64,000 bases of DNA, from assembly GCA_001648575.1 (NCBI GenBank), contig LQXN01000051.1, positions 1 through 64,000 of the forward strand. The letters run 5' to 3'. Below are positions 24,588 to 33,938 of this stretch, one piece after another. The translations under genes and the position numbers were made by a program. The stretch's first letter is position 1; each line of letters starts with the position of its first letter. This stretch comes from Sutcliffiella horikoshii DSM 8719 (lineage in GTDB: Bacteria; Bacillota; Bacilli; Bacillales; Bacillaceae_I). The notes under the pieces are model-generated. The model saw only the letters and a program-made list of their open reading frames with translations. It made no database searches and was not told the DNA's origin.

Positions 24588-27500
24588 TAGTACGTCCCTC
24601 CCCTAAAAATATTTTCTCTGCCCCTAAAAAACTCTTGTTCTTTCGTCATGAGTTCACGTGTTGCTTTGATAATTTCTCTACCTTCCACGGCAACAGAAAT
24701 AGGTCTGGAAGCAAGCTTCTCAATGGCCGTTATAAGACCCGTTAAGTTAGACCCTGTATTTTGATTGGCTTGTGCAGGAGTTGGATGGTTCCCGGTCCAT
24801 GCATTCGCTAAATAACCACCAGTGCTTGCATAGGCCATTCTCGTCGTACCTAATGCTTGCTCCGGTGTAGAGGTTAACACCATGTTTTTAGAAAGGATGT
24901 CTAACTCTTTGTAAACAGACTTGGCATTTTCCTTTATCCCAACCGCGATCCCTTCTGGTATGAAACGACCTATATCGTCACGCATTAACCTAGAAGGTGA
25001 ATGGATCCTTAAAGCGCTTTTCATCGTGCTGGCGACTTGGTTGGCTATGTTCCTTGCCGTAGATAGAACCATTGATCTACCGGCATTAAGTCCAGAATTT
25101 AAGCCCGACATAGAATTCAACCCGATGGAATAAAATTGTGACGGCGTGTTACTGAAAGGATTTAACAAACCTTTAGCCAAGTCTCTCATTGTTTCTTTTT
25201 GGCGATTTGCACCTTCTCTTACTCTATCAAGCATATTTTTCATACCTGTCTGAGTAACACTCTTCAAACTATTAAAAGATTTCTCAATCTCTTTTACTGA
25301 TGAATCCTGATTTTTCGAAATGAGTTTGAAGTTATTCTCTGATTCTTTTTGAATTGCTTGAAGCATTTTCCTGGTAGCTTCAATAACAGCTGAAGTGCCA
25401 TCATTAATTCCAAGCACTAAACCTTCGGTGATGTTTGTCCCATAACCTTTAAAGCGTCGAGAAGGACTGTTGATATCCATGTAGGTTTTAAATGCATCAG
25501 AAGTTCCTTTCGCCATTTCAGAGGATGCTTTGATAACACCTTTAGTTCCATCTGCAACGCCTTTTTCAACTCCCTCAGGTATGGCAATACCAATTGACTT
25601 GAAGTCAGCTGACTTTATTTGATCCTTTAGCGTTTTAGATCCGTCATCTACAAAGTTGATCATTACATCTACCACTTCATCGAATCCTTCACCAAGGGAA
25701 TCCTTTAAAGATTGAGATGCGACAGTGCCCCCTTCATTCATTAATTGAATGAATCTATTCAACTCTGAATCTGACATGTCAGAAACAACGGCCAATTCAG
25801 CTGCTGACTCCGGCCCCATAGACTCTAGCCACTGGATAAACCCTTCATTACCTTCTTTACCAGCTCGCTCATAAAGGTTTGCGACATTCTTTCCCCATTC
25901 TTCCGTCATTCTCTGGTTGTGTTCAAGGTTAGCAATCATTTCTTCTGCACTTACCTTGGACTCTTCGGACATTCTATCAAAAGCGTTAGTAGCGTTTTCT
26001 ACTAGAGAGTCATAGGAAGATTTCATGCTATCGAATGCCTCTTTGGTAGCGCCTTCTAACTGCTCATAAGAGGTTATCTGCCTTAGGTTACCTTCTTCTA
26101 TAGCTGCGGCCGCATTTGCAGATGCTTCGTTGATTTGTCCTTCAGTGATACCATATTGTTCACCTAAGATAGCAATGGTTTCTCTGAGTTTGTTCTCTTG
26201 CTCGATTAATTCCTCAGACCTTTCTTTGGATTGTCCTTTAGTTAAATTACTATCTTCTTCGACTTCCTTTCTCTTGGCTATTACTTCCGCTAGTTGTTCC
26301 TCAACTGCAGCTTGTTCTTGTACAATTTCAGATAACCTTTCTTGGGCTGCCATACCCGCTTCCGTCTCTTTCATCAAGTCCAATCTCGCCTGTAGTTCCT
26401 TAGATGACATATTAAGCGCTCCGGCTTCTTCATCATATGCAAGGTTTAAGTCTTCAATAGAACTGTTCAAACGTTGTATATAATCATTTAACAACTGCTT
26501 TTCGGCTGCCGATTTATTTTCTTTATTGGCTAAGTCTTCAACTTTGGAAGCTAAATTCTCATTATCCTTAGCTGCAGCCTGAATTTCTCTTTGGTTATTT
26601 TTATAGGCTTCTCCGCTATTTTTCACTGAATTAGTTAAGGATTCTGTTTTGCTGGCGAGTTCTTCCGTTTCCGCTTTCAACTTTTCAGCTTCCTCACTTG
26701 ACCTGTTAAACCATTTAACTATTCCAACCACAGCACCTACCAAAGCACCTAGTGCTAGTGTTGCCCATCCAATGGGTCCTAAAAGCACCTTGATTGCTAC
26801 GTTTAGTATGTGAACTGCTCCACTTAGTCCGACTGCAGCAATAGCGGTGAGACTCATTCCGGATGCCATCATAGCTTGGGCAGCTGTGGTTAAATAGACT
26901 ATCTTGTTATAGGCTAAAAGTGCAGTGCTTGAGACCTTCATTTGGACAGCACTTAGGGCAAGAGCAAGCGCTAATCTATTCGTTGAAACCGCATAGATAT
27001 TTTTAGCAGTAGTTGCAACCGCAACAGCAGCAGTATTTGTCATAAGTGCTGATGTGGTCAAGGTAATAACTTTGTGGATGGTGTATGCGCTGGCCATACC
27101 AATCAAAGCCGGGGTGAGTGCATTTACAACAGGCATTGCATCCCTTATGGCTGATGAGAACCCTTTAACAAATGGCGTGGTACTCTCAATCACTGATCCC
27201 ATAACTTTAAATGACTCATTCACAATAACTTTTAGACTATCTATGTTCTCGGCAATTTCTTTGCCAGTAGCTTCTTTTGATAAATTATTAAATGAATCAA
27301 GCATCCCAGCTACTCCCCGGGCAGCCGCATTACGTAAGTTCCCTAACGATGTAGCGATACCTAAACTATTTTCCTTTGCTAATTGAGCCATGATGCCAGT
27401 TCCAGTACCTACATCAATTAATTTTTCATTAAATTGGTCGAGGGTGATAGTCCCGTCTTGCAACGCCTTATAAAGTTCATCCTTGGCACTCTTTCCAGCA

Positions 27501-28381
27501 AATCCGAAGCTTTCGGCAATCTTAACTAGCCCTACATCCATCGTTTCTGATAGTGTGTTCCAAGTGTTCATATCAAACGTGCCGGTTTGAAGTGCTTTAA
27601 TATATTGTTCTATTCCACGCTTAGCCTGTTCGGCGCTAGATCCCGACCCTAACAATGCGTTATTCAATGCGATGGCGGTGTCGGCCGCTTCATCCATATT
27701 TCCAAAAGAGGTATACATCCTTTGAGCGCTTCCTGCAATATCGTTCAAAGTTGTCGGAAGTCCATCAATACCCTCGGATAACCGACTCATTGCCCGCTCT
27801 GATTCTTCCGCCGAAACTCCTAGTGCTTGTAACACCTTTGGAAACTGGTTGAGTGTATCAAAACGGCTGATAGCACTATCCATTGACGATTTCAATACCG
27901 CGAAAGCAGCAGATGCGATGGCAACAAGTCCAAGGGCTAGCGCAAATTTCTTCGTGTTTCCTGTAGCCTTATCCGTTTCTTCACTCAGGCTTGCAGCTTC
28001 TTCTTTTGCTTTTTTAGTACTATTAGCTGCTCCAGTTGCATTGTCAGACATGCTATTTAAGCTATCTGAGACACCTTTGACACTTGAAGAAGCATCAGCA
28101 CTACTGTCAGCTAGATTATCAATAGCACCATCTACACCCCTCAAACCTTTACTTGTCTTGGCCCCACTATCACCTAGGTTATCTACCGCATCACTAGCAC
28201 CTTTTACGCTTTTACCAGCTTTGGCACTAATATCAGCCAGGCTTTCCATGCTACTCTCTGCCGATTTGATACCCTTTCCGGACTTTTTACCAGATTCCTC
28301 TAGTTTATCTAGCTCCTTTGATGCTAAAGTGACGGGTTTTCCATCCACTTCAATTGCAATCTTAATAGTCCCATCTGCCAT
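24587..28381 (-). CDS. tape measure protein
   Basis: 1264 residues, the longest tail gene after the fibre. Starts MADGTIKIAIEVDGKPVTLA, followed by repeats rich in DS/SG (SMESLADISAKAGKSVKG, SLNSMSDNATGAANS), an N-terminal tape-measure domain with LGVSAEESERAMSRLSEGID, a hydrophobic middle (about 420-560), a coiled coil (about 570-760) and a C-terminal INSPSRRF / IHSPSRLM pair. At about 0.15 nm per residue it predicts a tail near 190 nm. It directly follows the chaperone genes. Confidence 0.92.
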   Translation of the reverse strand: MADGTIKIAIEVDGKPVTLASKELDKLEESGKKSGKGIKSAESSMESLADISAKAGKSVKGASDAVDNLGDSGAKTSKGLRGVDGAIDNLADSSADASSSVKGVSDSLNSMSDNATGAANSTKKAKEEAASLSEETDKATGNTKKFALALGLVAIASAAFAVLKSSMDSAISRFDTLNQFPKVLQALGVSAEESERAMSRLSEGIDGLPTTLNDIAGSAQRMYTSFGNMDEAADTAIALNNALLGSGSSAEQAKRGIEQYIKALQTGTFDMNTWNTLSETMDVGLVKIAESFGFAGKSAKDELYKALQDGTITLDQFNEKLIDVGTGTGIMAQLAKENSLGIATSLGNLRNAAARGVAGMLDSFNNLSKEATGKEIAENIDSLKVIVNESFKVMGSVIESTTPFVKGFSSAIRDAMPVVNALTPALIGMASAYTIHKVITLTTSALMTNTAAVAVATTAKNIYAVSTNRLALALALSAVQMKVSSTALLAYNKIVYLTTAAQAMMASGMSLTAIAAVGLSGAVHILNVAIKVLLGPIGWATLALGALVGAVVGIVKWFNRSSEEAEKLKAETEELASKTESLTNSVKNSGEAYKNNQREIQAAAKDNENLASKVEDLANKENKSAAEKQLLNDYIQRLNSSIEDLNLAYDEEAGALNMSSKELQARLDLMKETEAGMAAQERLSEIVQEQAAVEEQLAEVIAKRKEVEEDSNLTKGQSKERSEELIEQENKLRETIAILGEQYGITEGQINEASANAAAAIEEGNLRQITSYEQLEGATKEAFDSMKSSYDSLVENATNAFDRMSEESKVSAEEMIANLEHNQRMTEEWGKNVANLYERAGKEGNEGFIQWLESMGPESAAELAVVSDMSDSELNRFIQLMNEGGTVASQSLKDSLGEGFDEVVDVMINFVDDGSKTLKDQIKSADFKSIGIAIPEGVEKGVADGTKGVIKASSEMAKGTSDAFKTYMDINSPSRRFKGYGTNITEGLVLGINDGTSAVIEATRKMLQAIQKESENNFKLISKNQDSSVKEIEKSFNSLKSVTQTGMKNMLDRVREGANRQKETMRDLAKGLLNPFSNTPSQFYSIGLNSMSGLNSGLNAGRSMVLSTARNIANQVASTMKSALRIHSPSRLMRDDIGRFIPEGIAVGIKENAKSVYKELDILSKNMVLTSTPEQALGTTRMAYASTGGYLANAWTGNHPTPAQANQNTGSNLTGLITAIEKLASRPISVAVEGREIIKATRELMTKEQEFFRGRENIFRGGTY

Positions 28382-28954
28382 CTAATCCACCTCCTCTGCA
28401 CTTTCGACATCCAACGAATAAATTTTCTGTATTTCTCTCATTGCCTGCTTATATTCACTTGACTCACCTTTTGACGGTTCCCACATTCGTATTTGAATAA
28501 TACGCTGCATAATTGTTTCACTAGGCAGCCCATTTAATAAGGATTGAAATTCATGCCAGTGCAGCTTCCCTTGCTCTCTATGTAGATTTATCTGGTAAGC
28601 TTGTTGGAAAGAAGCAAAGATATAAGGTGCATCTTTTTCTAAATCAATTAACTTTCTATCATCCTCTTTTTTTACTGGCATTGGATTTCCTTGCCGGTCA
28701 TATTCAAGTGGTTGTTTGCTTTCAATATGGATAAAAGTTTTATAAATATAATTCCACAACTCTACTGTTAAAGATTGATCAGTCGGACTATATCCAAGTA
28801 ACAATTCAAGGCAGATTTCAGCCTTCTCTTGATTCCTAAGACTTTTATCGCCTAGTACATCAAATACATCTAGAACATTGTCAAAAGCCAAGTCAATGGA
28901 ATACTCTTCCCCTCTATATGAAAAAGAGGTAACTAGAGGGTCGTTCAACCTCAT
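28382..28954 (-). CDS. Gp15-like tail assembly protein
   Basis: 190 residues from ATG 28954 (MRLNDPLVTSFSYRGEEYSI), nine bases after the stop of the previous gene with AGGTGA between. It matches the bacteriophage Gp15 family that lies before the tape measure gene, the position of the second tail chaperone. An in-frame GTG nine bases upstream is possible but would remove the ribosome site. Confidence 0.82.
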   Translation of the reverse strand: MRLNDPLVTSFSYRGEEYSIDLAFDNVLDVFDVLGDKSLRNQEKAEICLELLLGYSPTDQSLTVELWNYIYKTFIHIESKQPLEYDRQGNPMPVKKEDDRKLIDLEKDAPYIFASFQQAYQINLHREQGKLHWHEFQSLLNGLPSETIMQRIIQIRMWEPSKGESSEYKQAMREIQKIYSLDVESAEEVD

Positions 28955-28963
28955 GCTAGTCAC

Positions 28964-29413
28964 CTACTTCTTCTTTGCTTTTTTGTTTAAGTATTCCATC
29001 TTTTTAGCTTCTGTCTTTTCAGACCTTTCAACTTCTAATTCTTCAATTCTTTTTGCAATAGCAATCCCAATTACGTCCAGGGCTTGTTCTAAAGCCAAGA
29101 TATCAGGGTAAGTTTTGTAAACTTTTTTAAATGTGTTATCACCGAAAATAATATCGTATTGGGCCGCGATGAATTCTTTATTAACATCAAACGCTGCATC
29201 AACCGTAGAAACATCTAAATTTTCAATTTCCACTTCATCCGGAAAATGTATATGTTTAGCCTTTTCTTGAGCTTCCTTTAACTTTTCTTGTGCAATTTCA
29301 TCCACATTAAAGAAACGCCTTAAGTTCTCTAAAGAACTATCAAACCACAGCTCAATAGAACCGACTTTTACCGGAAACCCCGTTCGCTGTATGTCAATCT
29401 GCACTTCAGACAT
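28964..29413 (-). CDS. putative tail assembly chaperone
   Basis: 149 residues, acidic with a lysine-rich end. Position between major tail protein and Gp15 corresponds to the gpG-type chaperone. No productive ribosomal slip into the next frame is visible: the A-run near the stop leads to stops in both other frames. Ribosome site GGAGG is present. Confidence 0.75.
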   Translation of the reverse strand: MSEVQIDIQRTGFPVKVGSIELWFDSSLENLRRFFNVDEIAQEKLKEAQEKAKHIHFPDEVEIENLDVSTVDAAFDVNKEFIAAQYDIIFGDNTFKKVYKTYPDILALEQALDVIGIAIAKRIEELEVERSEKTEAKKMEYLNKKAKKK

Positions 29414-29437
29414 TAGTCATCCTCCTTAATAAGTTAA

Positions 29438-29457
29438 AGAGAGGCGTATGCCTCTCT
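29438..29457 (-). terminator. hairpin behind the major tail gene
   Basis: GAGAGGC, ATAC, GCCTCTC perfect 7-bp stem, followed on the minus strand by TTTAACTT. It overlaps the stop of the shifted reading frame of the tail protein. It may limit expression of the chaperones relative to the abundant tail protein, or stabilise mRNA ends. Confidence 0.6.
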
Positions 29458-29510
29458 CATTCTTCTGATATCTCTTCTTCAACCCCTCCATCTTCTGGAG
29501 GGTCGTTAGG
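29457..29510 (-). other. +1 frameshift extension of the major tail protein
   Basis: The zero frame ends ACT CCC TAA. In the +1 frame CCT AAC continues for 16 further codons, NDPPEDGGVEEEISEE, to TGA at 29457. A ribosome slipping from CCC to CCT at the slow stop would make a 164-residue form. Listeria phage PSA is known to use +1 shifting at proline codons near the ends of its capsid and tail genes. Here the extension is short and acidic. Confidence 0.55.
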
Positions 29511-29952
29511 GAGTAAGAACCTTTTCAGCTGGAATGCTATCAAAACGTATGTTACAACTAAATGTTTCATATGCACTAGCGTCCCCTGCCCCTGCAACAA
29601 TAGAAGTTACAGTTGCACGTCCTACCCATTCTTTTTTACCATCTGCAGATACTACACGGTGCCAAATTTTACGACCATCACCCGTTTTGTACTTCAGTCC
29701 TGCAATCAGTGCTTGTGCAGGATCTTCGGGATCGAATGTACCCTCAGGAGTATACGCCCCTGCAACAGAAACCACTTCCGTTTCTGGCGTACCGTCTCCA
29801 TCGTAATAAGCGGTATCTTCAGTTGTTTCCTGCGTATCGTCTCCAATAGTGGAGATCCATTTAGCAAGCTCTAACCATGCGGTTCCTACTTCTTCACCTG
29901 GTACATATGCCTGGACAAAATGCCCGCGAAGGGCGTTCTTTTTTCTAGCCAT
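29506..29952 (-). CDS. major tail (tube) protein
   Basis: 148 residues, MARKKNALRGHFVQAYVPGE to DSIPAEKVLTP. Size, acidic beta-rich sequence with TTEDTAYYDGDGTPETEVVS and position between tail terminator genes and chaperones identify the tail tube subunit of the phi13-like kind. The zero-frame stop TAA follows CCC, forming a shifty site that may yield a longer minor form. Confidence 0.85.
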   Translation of the reverse strand: MARKKNALRGHFVQAYVPGEEVGTAWLELAKWISTIGDDTQETTEDTAYYDGDGTPETEVVSVAGAYTPEGTFDPEDPAQALIAGLKYKTGDGRKIWHRVVSADGKKEWVGRATVTSIVAGAGDASAYETFSCNIRFDSIPAEKVLTP

Positions 29953-29954
29953 CC

Positions 29955-30350
29955 TTATTCCTCCTTAATAACGGTTATATTTGCTTGCACATCTAATAAA
30001 AAAACAAACCAACCTTGTTCATCTGCATTATTGATGAAAGGTTTGTTTGTTATGATTAATTCTTCAAACTCAAAGCTATCATCTTGGCTTTTAAGTACTT
30101 TTAACTTCTCCAACTCTTTTTGAACAAGCCACAAAGTTGCATGTATTTTACTTTGTAGTTTTGACTTCATGGCAAACTCATAATTCAATTGCTGGTCCTT
30201 GGTACCATCCATATACTCTTGAACTGTCCGTGATCCGGGTAGAGGATACACCACAAAAGATTCATCTGTTCCTAAATAACCCAGCTTACAATCTATAGGG
30301 AGACCAGCCATTTTATTTACTCGATCGCATAACCTTTCAATAAAATCCAT
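29955..30350 (-). CDS. minor capsid/tail terminator-like protein
   Basis: 131 residues. MDFIERLCDRVNKMAGLPID and the FAMKSKLQSKIHATLWLVQK helix fit the minor capsid protein family 3 of A118-like phages, which occupies the tail-terminator position. Starts one base inside the previous stop. Confidence 0.78.
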   Translation of the reverse strand: MDFIERLCDRVNKMAGLPIDCKLGYLGTDESFVVYPLPGSRTVQEYMDGTKDQQLNYEFAMKSKLQSKIHATLWLVQKELEKLKVLKSQDDSFEFEELIITNKPFINNADEQGWFVFLLDVQANITVIKEE

Positions 30351-30676
30351 TACCAGTCAGCACCTTCCACAAATGCTTTTAACCAATCCGACATGAACAT
30401 TCTCTTTGCTTTTATATCCCATCTCGGACCGGTACCAGGAGTGGTGTAATTGTACATTGGCATATAAAACAATCTAGCAGCATAAGGCATCTCCCAAAGT
30501 AATGCTGTTCCGCCTTTATTTGAATGACCAGTTTGCCTCAGAATATTTTCATCCATCGGAACAAATTGATTCATGTCAGCGACCATTTGATTGGCAGCTA
30601 TCATTCGTCCTCGATTAACACTAGCTTGACTGATCCTTTTTTTGACCTTAGTTAAGTTGATATTTACTTGTACCAT
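30350..30676 (-). CDS. minor capsid protein 2-like (head-tail joining)
   Basis: 108 residues from ATG 30676, overlapping the previous stop (TGATG) with GGAGG seven bases upstream. FVPMDENILRQTGHSNKGG and YYTTPGTGPRWDIKAKRMF-like segments are typical of the HK97 gp10-like/minor capsid 2 group. Confidence 0.78.
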   Translation of the reverse strand: MVQVNINLTKVKKRISQASVNRGRMIAANQMVADMNQFVPMDENILRQTGHSNKGGTALLWEMPYAARLFYMPMYNYTTPGTGPRWDIKAKRMFMSDWLKAFVEGADW

Positions 30677-31017
30677 CACACCACCTCCAATTCGTAGGAA
30701 TAGATAGTTTTCTTGTATGCCTCATAGATCGGTACGACTTTAGTCAACACATGATCTTTTCCATCAAAACGGAGTACAGATTGAACTTTAAAAATTGGTA
30801 GTGGTACTGTTATTCCTTCATAGCAAAAAACAACTGCGTTGTAGATCAATTGCTTTCCAGATGAAGTTGAAGTATATTCCGCACCACGATCGATACGACA
30901 ATTTTCAATTAGCACCGGGTTTGCATATACAGGTTCGGACCAATTATTCTCCCCCGTGTATTCCTTGTACTCAAAAGAATCAATACAAAACTTTTTTGGT
31001 GGCTTTGGCATTACCAT
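30676..31017 (-). CDS. minor capsid protein 1-like (head-tail adaptor)
   Basis: 113 residues. CRIDRGAEYTSTSSGKQLIY is the conserved block of the minor capsid 1 family. GGGGTG precedes ATG 31017; a second ATG at 31011 would give a TAATG junction. Position after the connector gene supports a stopper or adaptor role. Confidence 0.78.
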   Translation of the reverse strand: MVMPKPPKKFCIDSFEYKEYTGENNWSEPVYANPVLIENCRIDRGAEYTSTSSGKQLIYNAVVFCYEGITVPLPIFKVQSVLRFDGKDHVLTKVVPIYEAYKKTIYSYELEVV

Positions 31018-31415
31018 GCGTTCACCCCACTATACAAAAGACCGGTCCCATCCAGGTATACATATACATCTTTGGATAGCAACGGTTTACTTTCGTTAGC
31101 TCCATTTGGGTTATATCTACTAGCATTTGAAACACTAGTACGCCCCGCTTGAAACGTTTGAGGAGTATTATTGATTTCTTCAAATGTGGTTGCCCCAAGG
31201 GAATGGAAATATTGAATTTGTGTACATAAAGCTAACTTGAATTGGTTTCTACGCCAATCATGGTCTTTCTCCAGGTTATTTCTTTTATAGAAGTATGAAG
31301 TAGCGCTATCTAGTACCGCTGAGGATTTAGGGAGTAGCTGAGTGAACTCTTCTTTTGTAATTTCAAATGTTCCTTCAGTTAGTACCTCAAATTCCGTATA
31401 GGTAATGTAGTGCAC
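31011..31415 (-). CDS. head-tail connector protein
   Basis: 134 residues, helical N-terminal half (EEFTQLLPKSSAVLDSATSY) and FHSLGATTFEEINN, resembling the YqbG/gp6-like connectors that bind the portal. Overlaps the next start. Three bases follow the stop of the previous small gene. Confidence 0.75.
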   Translation of the reverse strand: MHYITYTEFEVLTEGTFEITKEEFTQLLPKSSAVLDSATSYFYKRNNLEKDHDWRRNQFKLALCTQIQYFHSLGATTFEEINNTPQTFQAGRTSVSNASRYNPNGANESKPLLSKDVYVYLDGTGLLYSGVNAW

Positions 31416-31417
31416 GA

Positions 31418-31711
31418 CTATTCACTCTTCTTCTCATCCAACGACTTTTTAAGTTTTGCATTTTCAGACTTTAGACTCTTAATTTCCTTCTTGGCTTCCT
31501 CTAAATTTCTTTCTGCAGAATCAGAGTTCTTTAAGTTTTCAAGCTCAGCCAATATCTTGTTGTGTTCCTGAAGTGATATAGAACGTCCCCCTGTTGCCCG
31601 CTTAACAATTTTTCCTGCATCGTCAACCTGATCATAACCTTGTTTAAGATACGCATCCACACGACCTGCATCAATATCTAAAATACGATTTCCTTTTTTC
31701 ATCTTTGGCAT
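31418..31711 (-). CDS. small coiled-coil phage protein
   Basis: 97 residues. N-terminal MPKMKKGNRILDIDAGRVDA folds like a short beta/helix motif found after capsid genes; the C-terminal half is a charged coiled coil (LENLKNSDSAERNLEEAKKE). Function unknown; a role in capsid completion is suggested by position. Confidence 0.72.
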   Translation of the reverse strand: MPKMKKGNRILDIDAGRVDAYLKQGYDQVDDAGKIVKRATGGRSISLQEHNKILAELENLKNSDSAERNLEEAKKEIKSLKSENAKLKKSLDEKKSE

Positions 31712-31728
31712 ATAATCACTCCTATGTT

Positions 31729-31748
31729 ATAAGGAGAGCTGAAGCCCT
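31729..31748 (-). terminator. hairpin after the major capsid gene
   Basis: GGAGGGC, TTCA, GCTCTCC stem (one G-U pair) followed by TTATAAC, 7 bases past the capsid stop. Probably a partial terminator or 3' stabiliser. Confidence 0.5.
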
Positions 31749-31755
31749 CCAATTT

Positions 31756-32652
31756 TTATTCAGCTGCTGAAACGTTGAATTTAACACCTTTAACTTTTTG
31801 CTCAATTAAGAATGCATCCCAGTATTTACGCTCGTAATAAAGATGTTTACCACCAGTTTTGGCGCTAGGCTCATCCAAAGAAACAAACTCATACTTCTGA
31901 GGAGAAATAACTGTTAACGGGTGAATTAAGATCATATTGATTTGACGTGCAGCTGCATCAGGAACAGCTCCATCAGTAAAGTTGTACAAAGTTTTCATTC
32001 GGCTAGAAGGAACGGAAACGATTGTCACCTCATCAAGTGAGCGAACATTACGATTTACTGCACTAGCTTCTCCTTTTATATCCAGAGTACGTTGAATTTT
32101 TTCAGCATTTTTAAGGACCTTTTTAACTGCTGGAGTTACATATAGGATACGGCCTTCTTGTGGCACTTCAGCCTCATCCATTTCCTCCATCATGTCATCA
32201 AAGATAGATAATGCTGATGCTTCCGTAATCTGTTCTGTGTTTGCCGTTTCACCAAACCCTGTGTACTCCGTGTATAATTTGGATGCCATGTATTTGTCCA
32301 TTTCAGGAATCTTGTGCTCATCGTTAAATACACGTGTGATGTTTGCAATTGTCAAAGCTAGATTTGTTTCATCGATGTCTTGAGGGTCAACAAGAGTCTT
32401 GAACTCTCGATCATGCTCAAGTGTTTTCGGAATCCAAGAGTTATCTACTCGGCGGGTATAGTTACCCATTACATCCCGGTCAACGTCAGTGAATCCTCCA
32501 GTCGTGATGTTAGGAATCTGGATTGTTTTAGCATTCACCCACTTGATGTATGCATTGTTCGGTGAAGAATAAAGAGCGTTGAACGCTAGTCCTTGTGTGA
32601 ATTTTTGTTGTAATGCTTGTTGATACTGTTCAGCATAGTTTACTACTGCCAT
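31756..32652 (-). CDS. major capsid protein
   Basis: 298 residues starting MAVVNYAEQYQQALQQKF, with GFTDVDRDVMGNYTRR and KYMASKLYTEYT. Size, order after the scaffold gene and HK97-type pattern identify the main head subunit. No propeptide is apparent, consistent with a separate scaffold. GGAGTG lies before the ATG. Confidence 0.9.
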   Translation of the reverse strand: MAVVNYAEQYQQALQQKFTQGLAFNALYSSPNNAYIKWVNAKTIQIPNITTGGFTDVDRDVMGNYTRRVDNSWIPKTLEHDREFKTLVDPQDIDETNLALTIANITRVFNDEHKIPEMDKYMASKLYTEYTGFGETANTEQITEASALSIFDDMMEEMDEAEVPQEGRILYVTPAVKKVLKNAEKIQRTLDIKGEASAVNRNVRSLDEVTIVSVPSSRMKTLYNFTDGAVPDAAARQINMILIHPLTVISPQKYEFVSLDEPSAKTGGKHLYYERKYWDAFLIEQKVKGVKFNVSAAE

Positions 32653-32674
32653 TATGAATCACTCCTAATTAATT

Positions 32675-33364
32675 TTATTTAAATGCGTTTAACCATTTCT
32701 CCGTATCGGATTCTGGTTTCTTCTGGTGCTGACCTGTGGAGAAAGATGGTTTCTTCTCCTCCTGTTGTTCTTCTACCTTTTGGGCAAAATGAGGATACTT
32801 CTCTACTATTTTCGCAATAGCTCCATCCATGTCCAATTCCTCACTAACCATGGTTTTAGCAAGAGTGACAACATCCTCCACGGACTCAGCTTTTACATTT
32901 GCTTTTAATGCGGATAGTTGAGCTTTAAGAGAGGTATTTTCTTCACTGGCAGAAGAATAGTTTTTCTCCAAATCTTTTAATCTGTCAGCTTGTTTCTGTT
33001 GCTCTGTTTTTTGGCTTTCGCTCCAATCCTTAAATGCTTTCATTCCTTCTTTAGCATTCTCGAAATCTAGCCCTAACTCTTTGAAAATCTTTTCTTGGGC
33101 CTTTTTAGCTTCTTTTGCCGCGATATTGTTTAGTTCATCCTGTGTAAATGTCTTTTGTGGGTCGGCTAGTGGCGGATCGTTATTAGGAGGTTCATTTCCT
33201 CCCTGTGGATCTGCTGGCGGTGGATCTCCTTCCCCGCTATCGGCAAAGAATTGTAATTGTAACGGTAATAACTTTCCTTCAGTTCTTTTAGGTGACTGAT
33301 CAACCTTTTGACCAAACAAAAACGTCCAAAGCAATACAACCTGCATCATCAATTTGTTAAACAA
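32675..33364 (-). CDS. scaffolding protein, DUF4355-type
   Basis: 229 residues from TTG 33364 with GGGAGG seven bases before. A Pro/Asp/Gly-rich linker (GDPPPADPQGGNEPPNNDPP) is followed by a long charged coiled coil, the layout of DUF4355 phage scaffolds. Directly precedes the capsid gene. The first 20 residues are hydrophobic; an internal ATG pair 15 bases on is an alternative start. Confidence 0.85.
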   Translation of the reverse strand: MFNKLMMQVVLLWTFLFGQKVDQSPKRTEGKLLPLQLQFFADSGEGDPPPADPQGGNEPPNNDPPLADPQKTFTQDELNNIAAKEAKKAQEKIFKELGLDFENAKEGMKAFKDWSESQKTEQQKQADRLKDLEKNYSSASEENTSLKAQLSALKANVKAESVEDVVTLAKTMVSEELDMDGAIAKIVEKYPHFAQKVEEQQEEKKPSFSTGQHQKKPESDTEKWLNAFK

Positions 33365-33455
33365 GATTATTCCTCCCTATTGGGTATTTTCCTTTCGTTT
33401 CTTTATTGCGTCTAACGAATAAAAGACAAGAAAAAAACACCCTTGCGGATGTTTT

Positions 33456-33833
33456 TTAAAAATTTGTTAAGTAGTTGTAGTATCTTTTAATATAGAAGCT
33501 TACTTTAATTAAAACCTGTCGGATATTTTTAATATTATTAATGTTTATCCTATTAACTCCAATGTTTACTAGGAAATTTTGTGAGATACAGAGGGCGGGT
33601 AAAAGATAATCTTGAATATAAAGATTATTATCATCCTGAGTAAATATCTTAACGTACATGGAAATCAATTCTTTAAATTCTTTAAAGTCTACTTTTAGTT
33701 GCAGGAGAATCGACTCTCGAAAACCTACTTTCTCTTCTAATTCATTACAACTGGAATATAAATTATTCAATTTTTCATTTATAGTTCCTAGGATGTCTAT
33801 AGCGTCAAGGTAGCTCACAGTGTTCATACCCAT
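33456..33833 (-). CDS. AT-rich insert gene in the head module, unknown
   Basis: 125 residues, helical, Ile/Asn/Leu-rich (NRININNIKNIRQVLIK), with codon use clearly more AT-rich than the structural genes on both sides. It sits between the minor capsid and scaffold genes, where related phages usually have none that I recall. Probable moron. AAAGGA precedes ATG 33833; an ATG six bases later is possible. Family not recognised. Confidence 0.6.
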   Translation of the reverse strand: MGMNTVSYLDAIDILGTINEKLNNLYSSCNELEEKVGFRESILLQLKVDFKEFKELISMYVKIFTQDDNNLYIQDYLLPALCISQNFLVNIGVNRININNIKNIRQVLIKVSFYIKRYYNYLTNF

Positions 33834-33938
33834 CCAATCCTTTTATCATGGTTTATGAGACTATATTACTACAAAGAACACTTTTAAACTCTTATTATTC
33901 CTATAAGAATAACCTTCTAATCTCCAAGAAATTTCTCC

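Noticed and set aside
28964-29000. A-run as possible -1 frameshift between the tail chaperone genes
   Set aside because: The heptamer phase is wrong and both alternative frames stop within a few codons, so no Gp15 fusion can be made.
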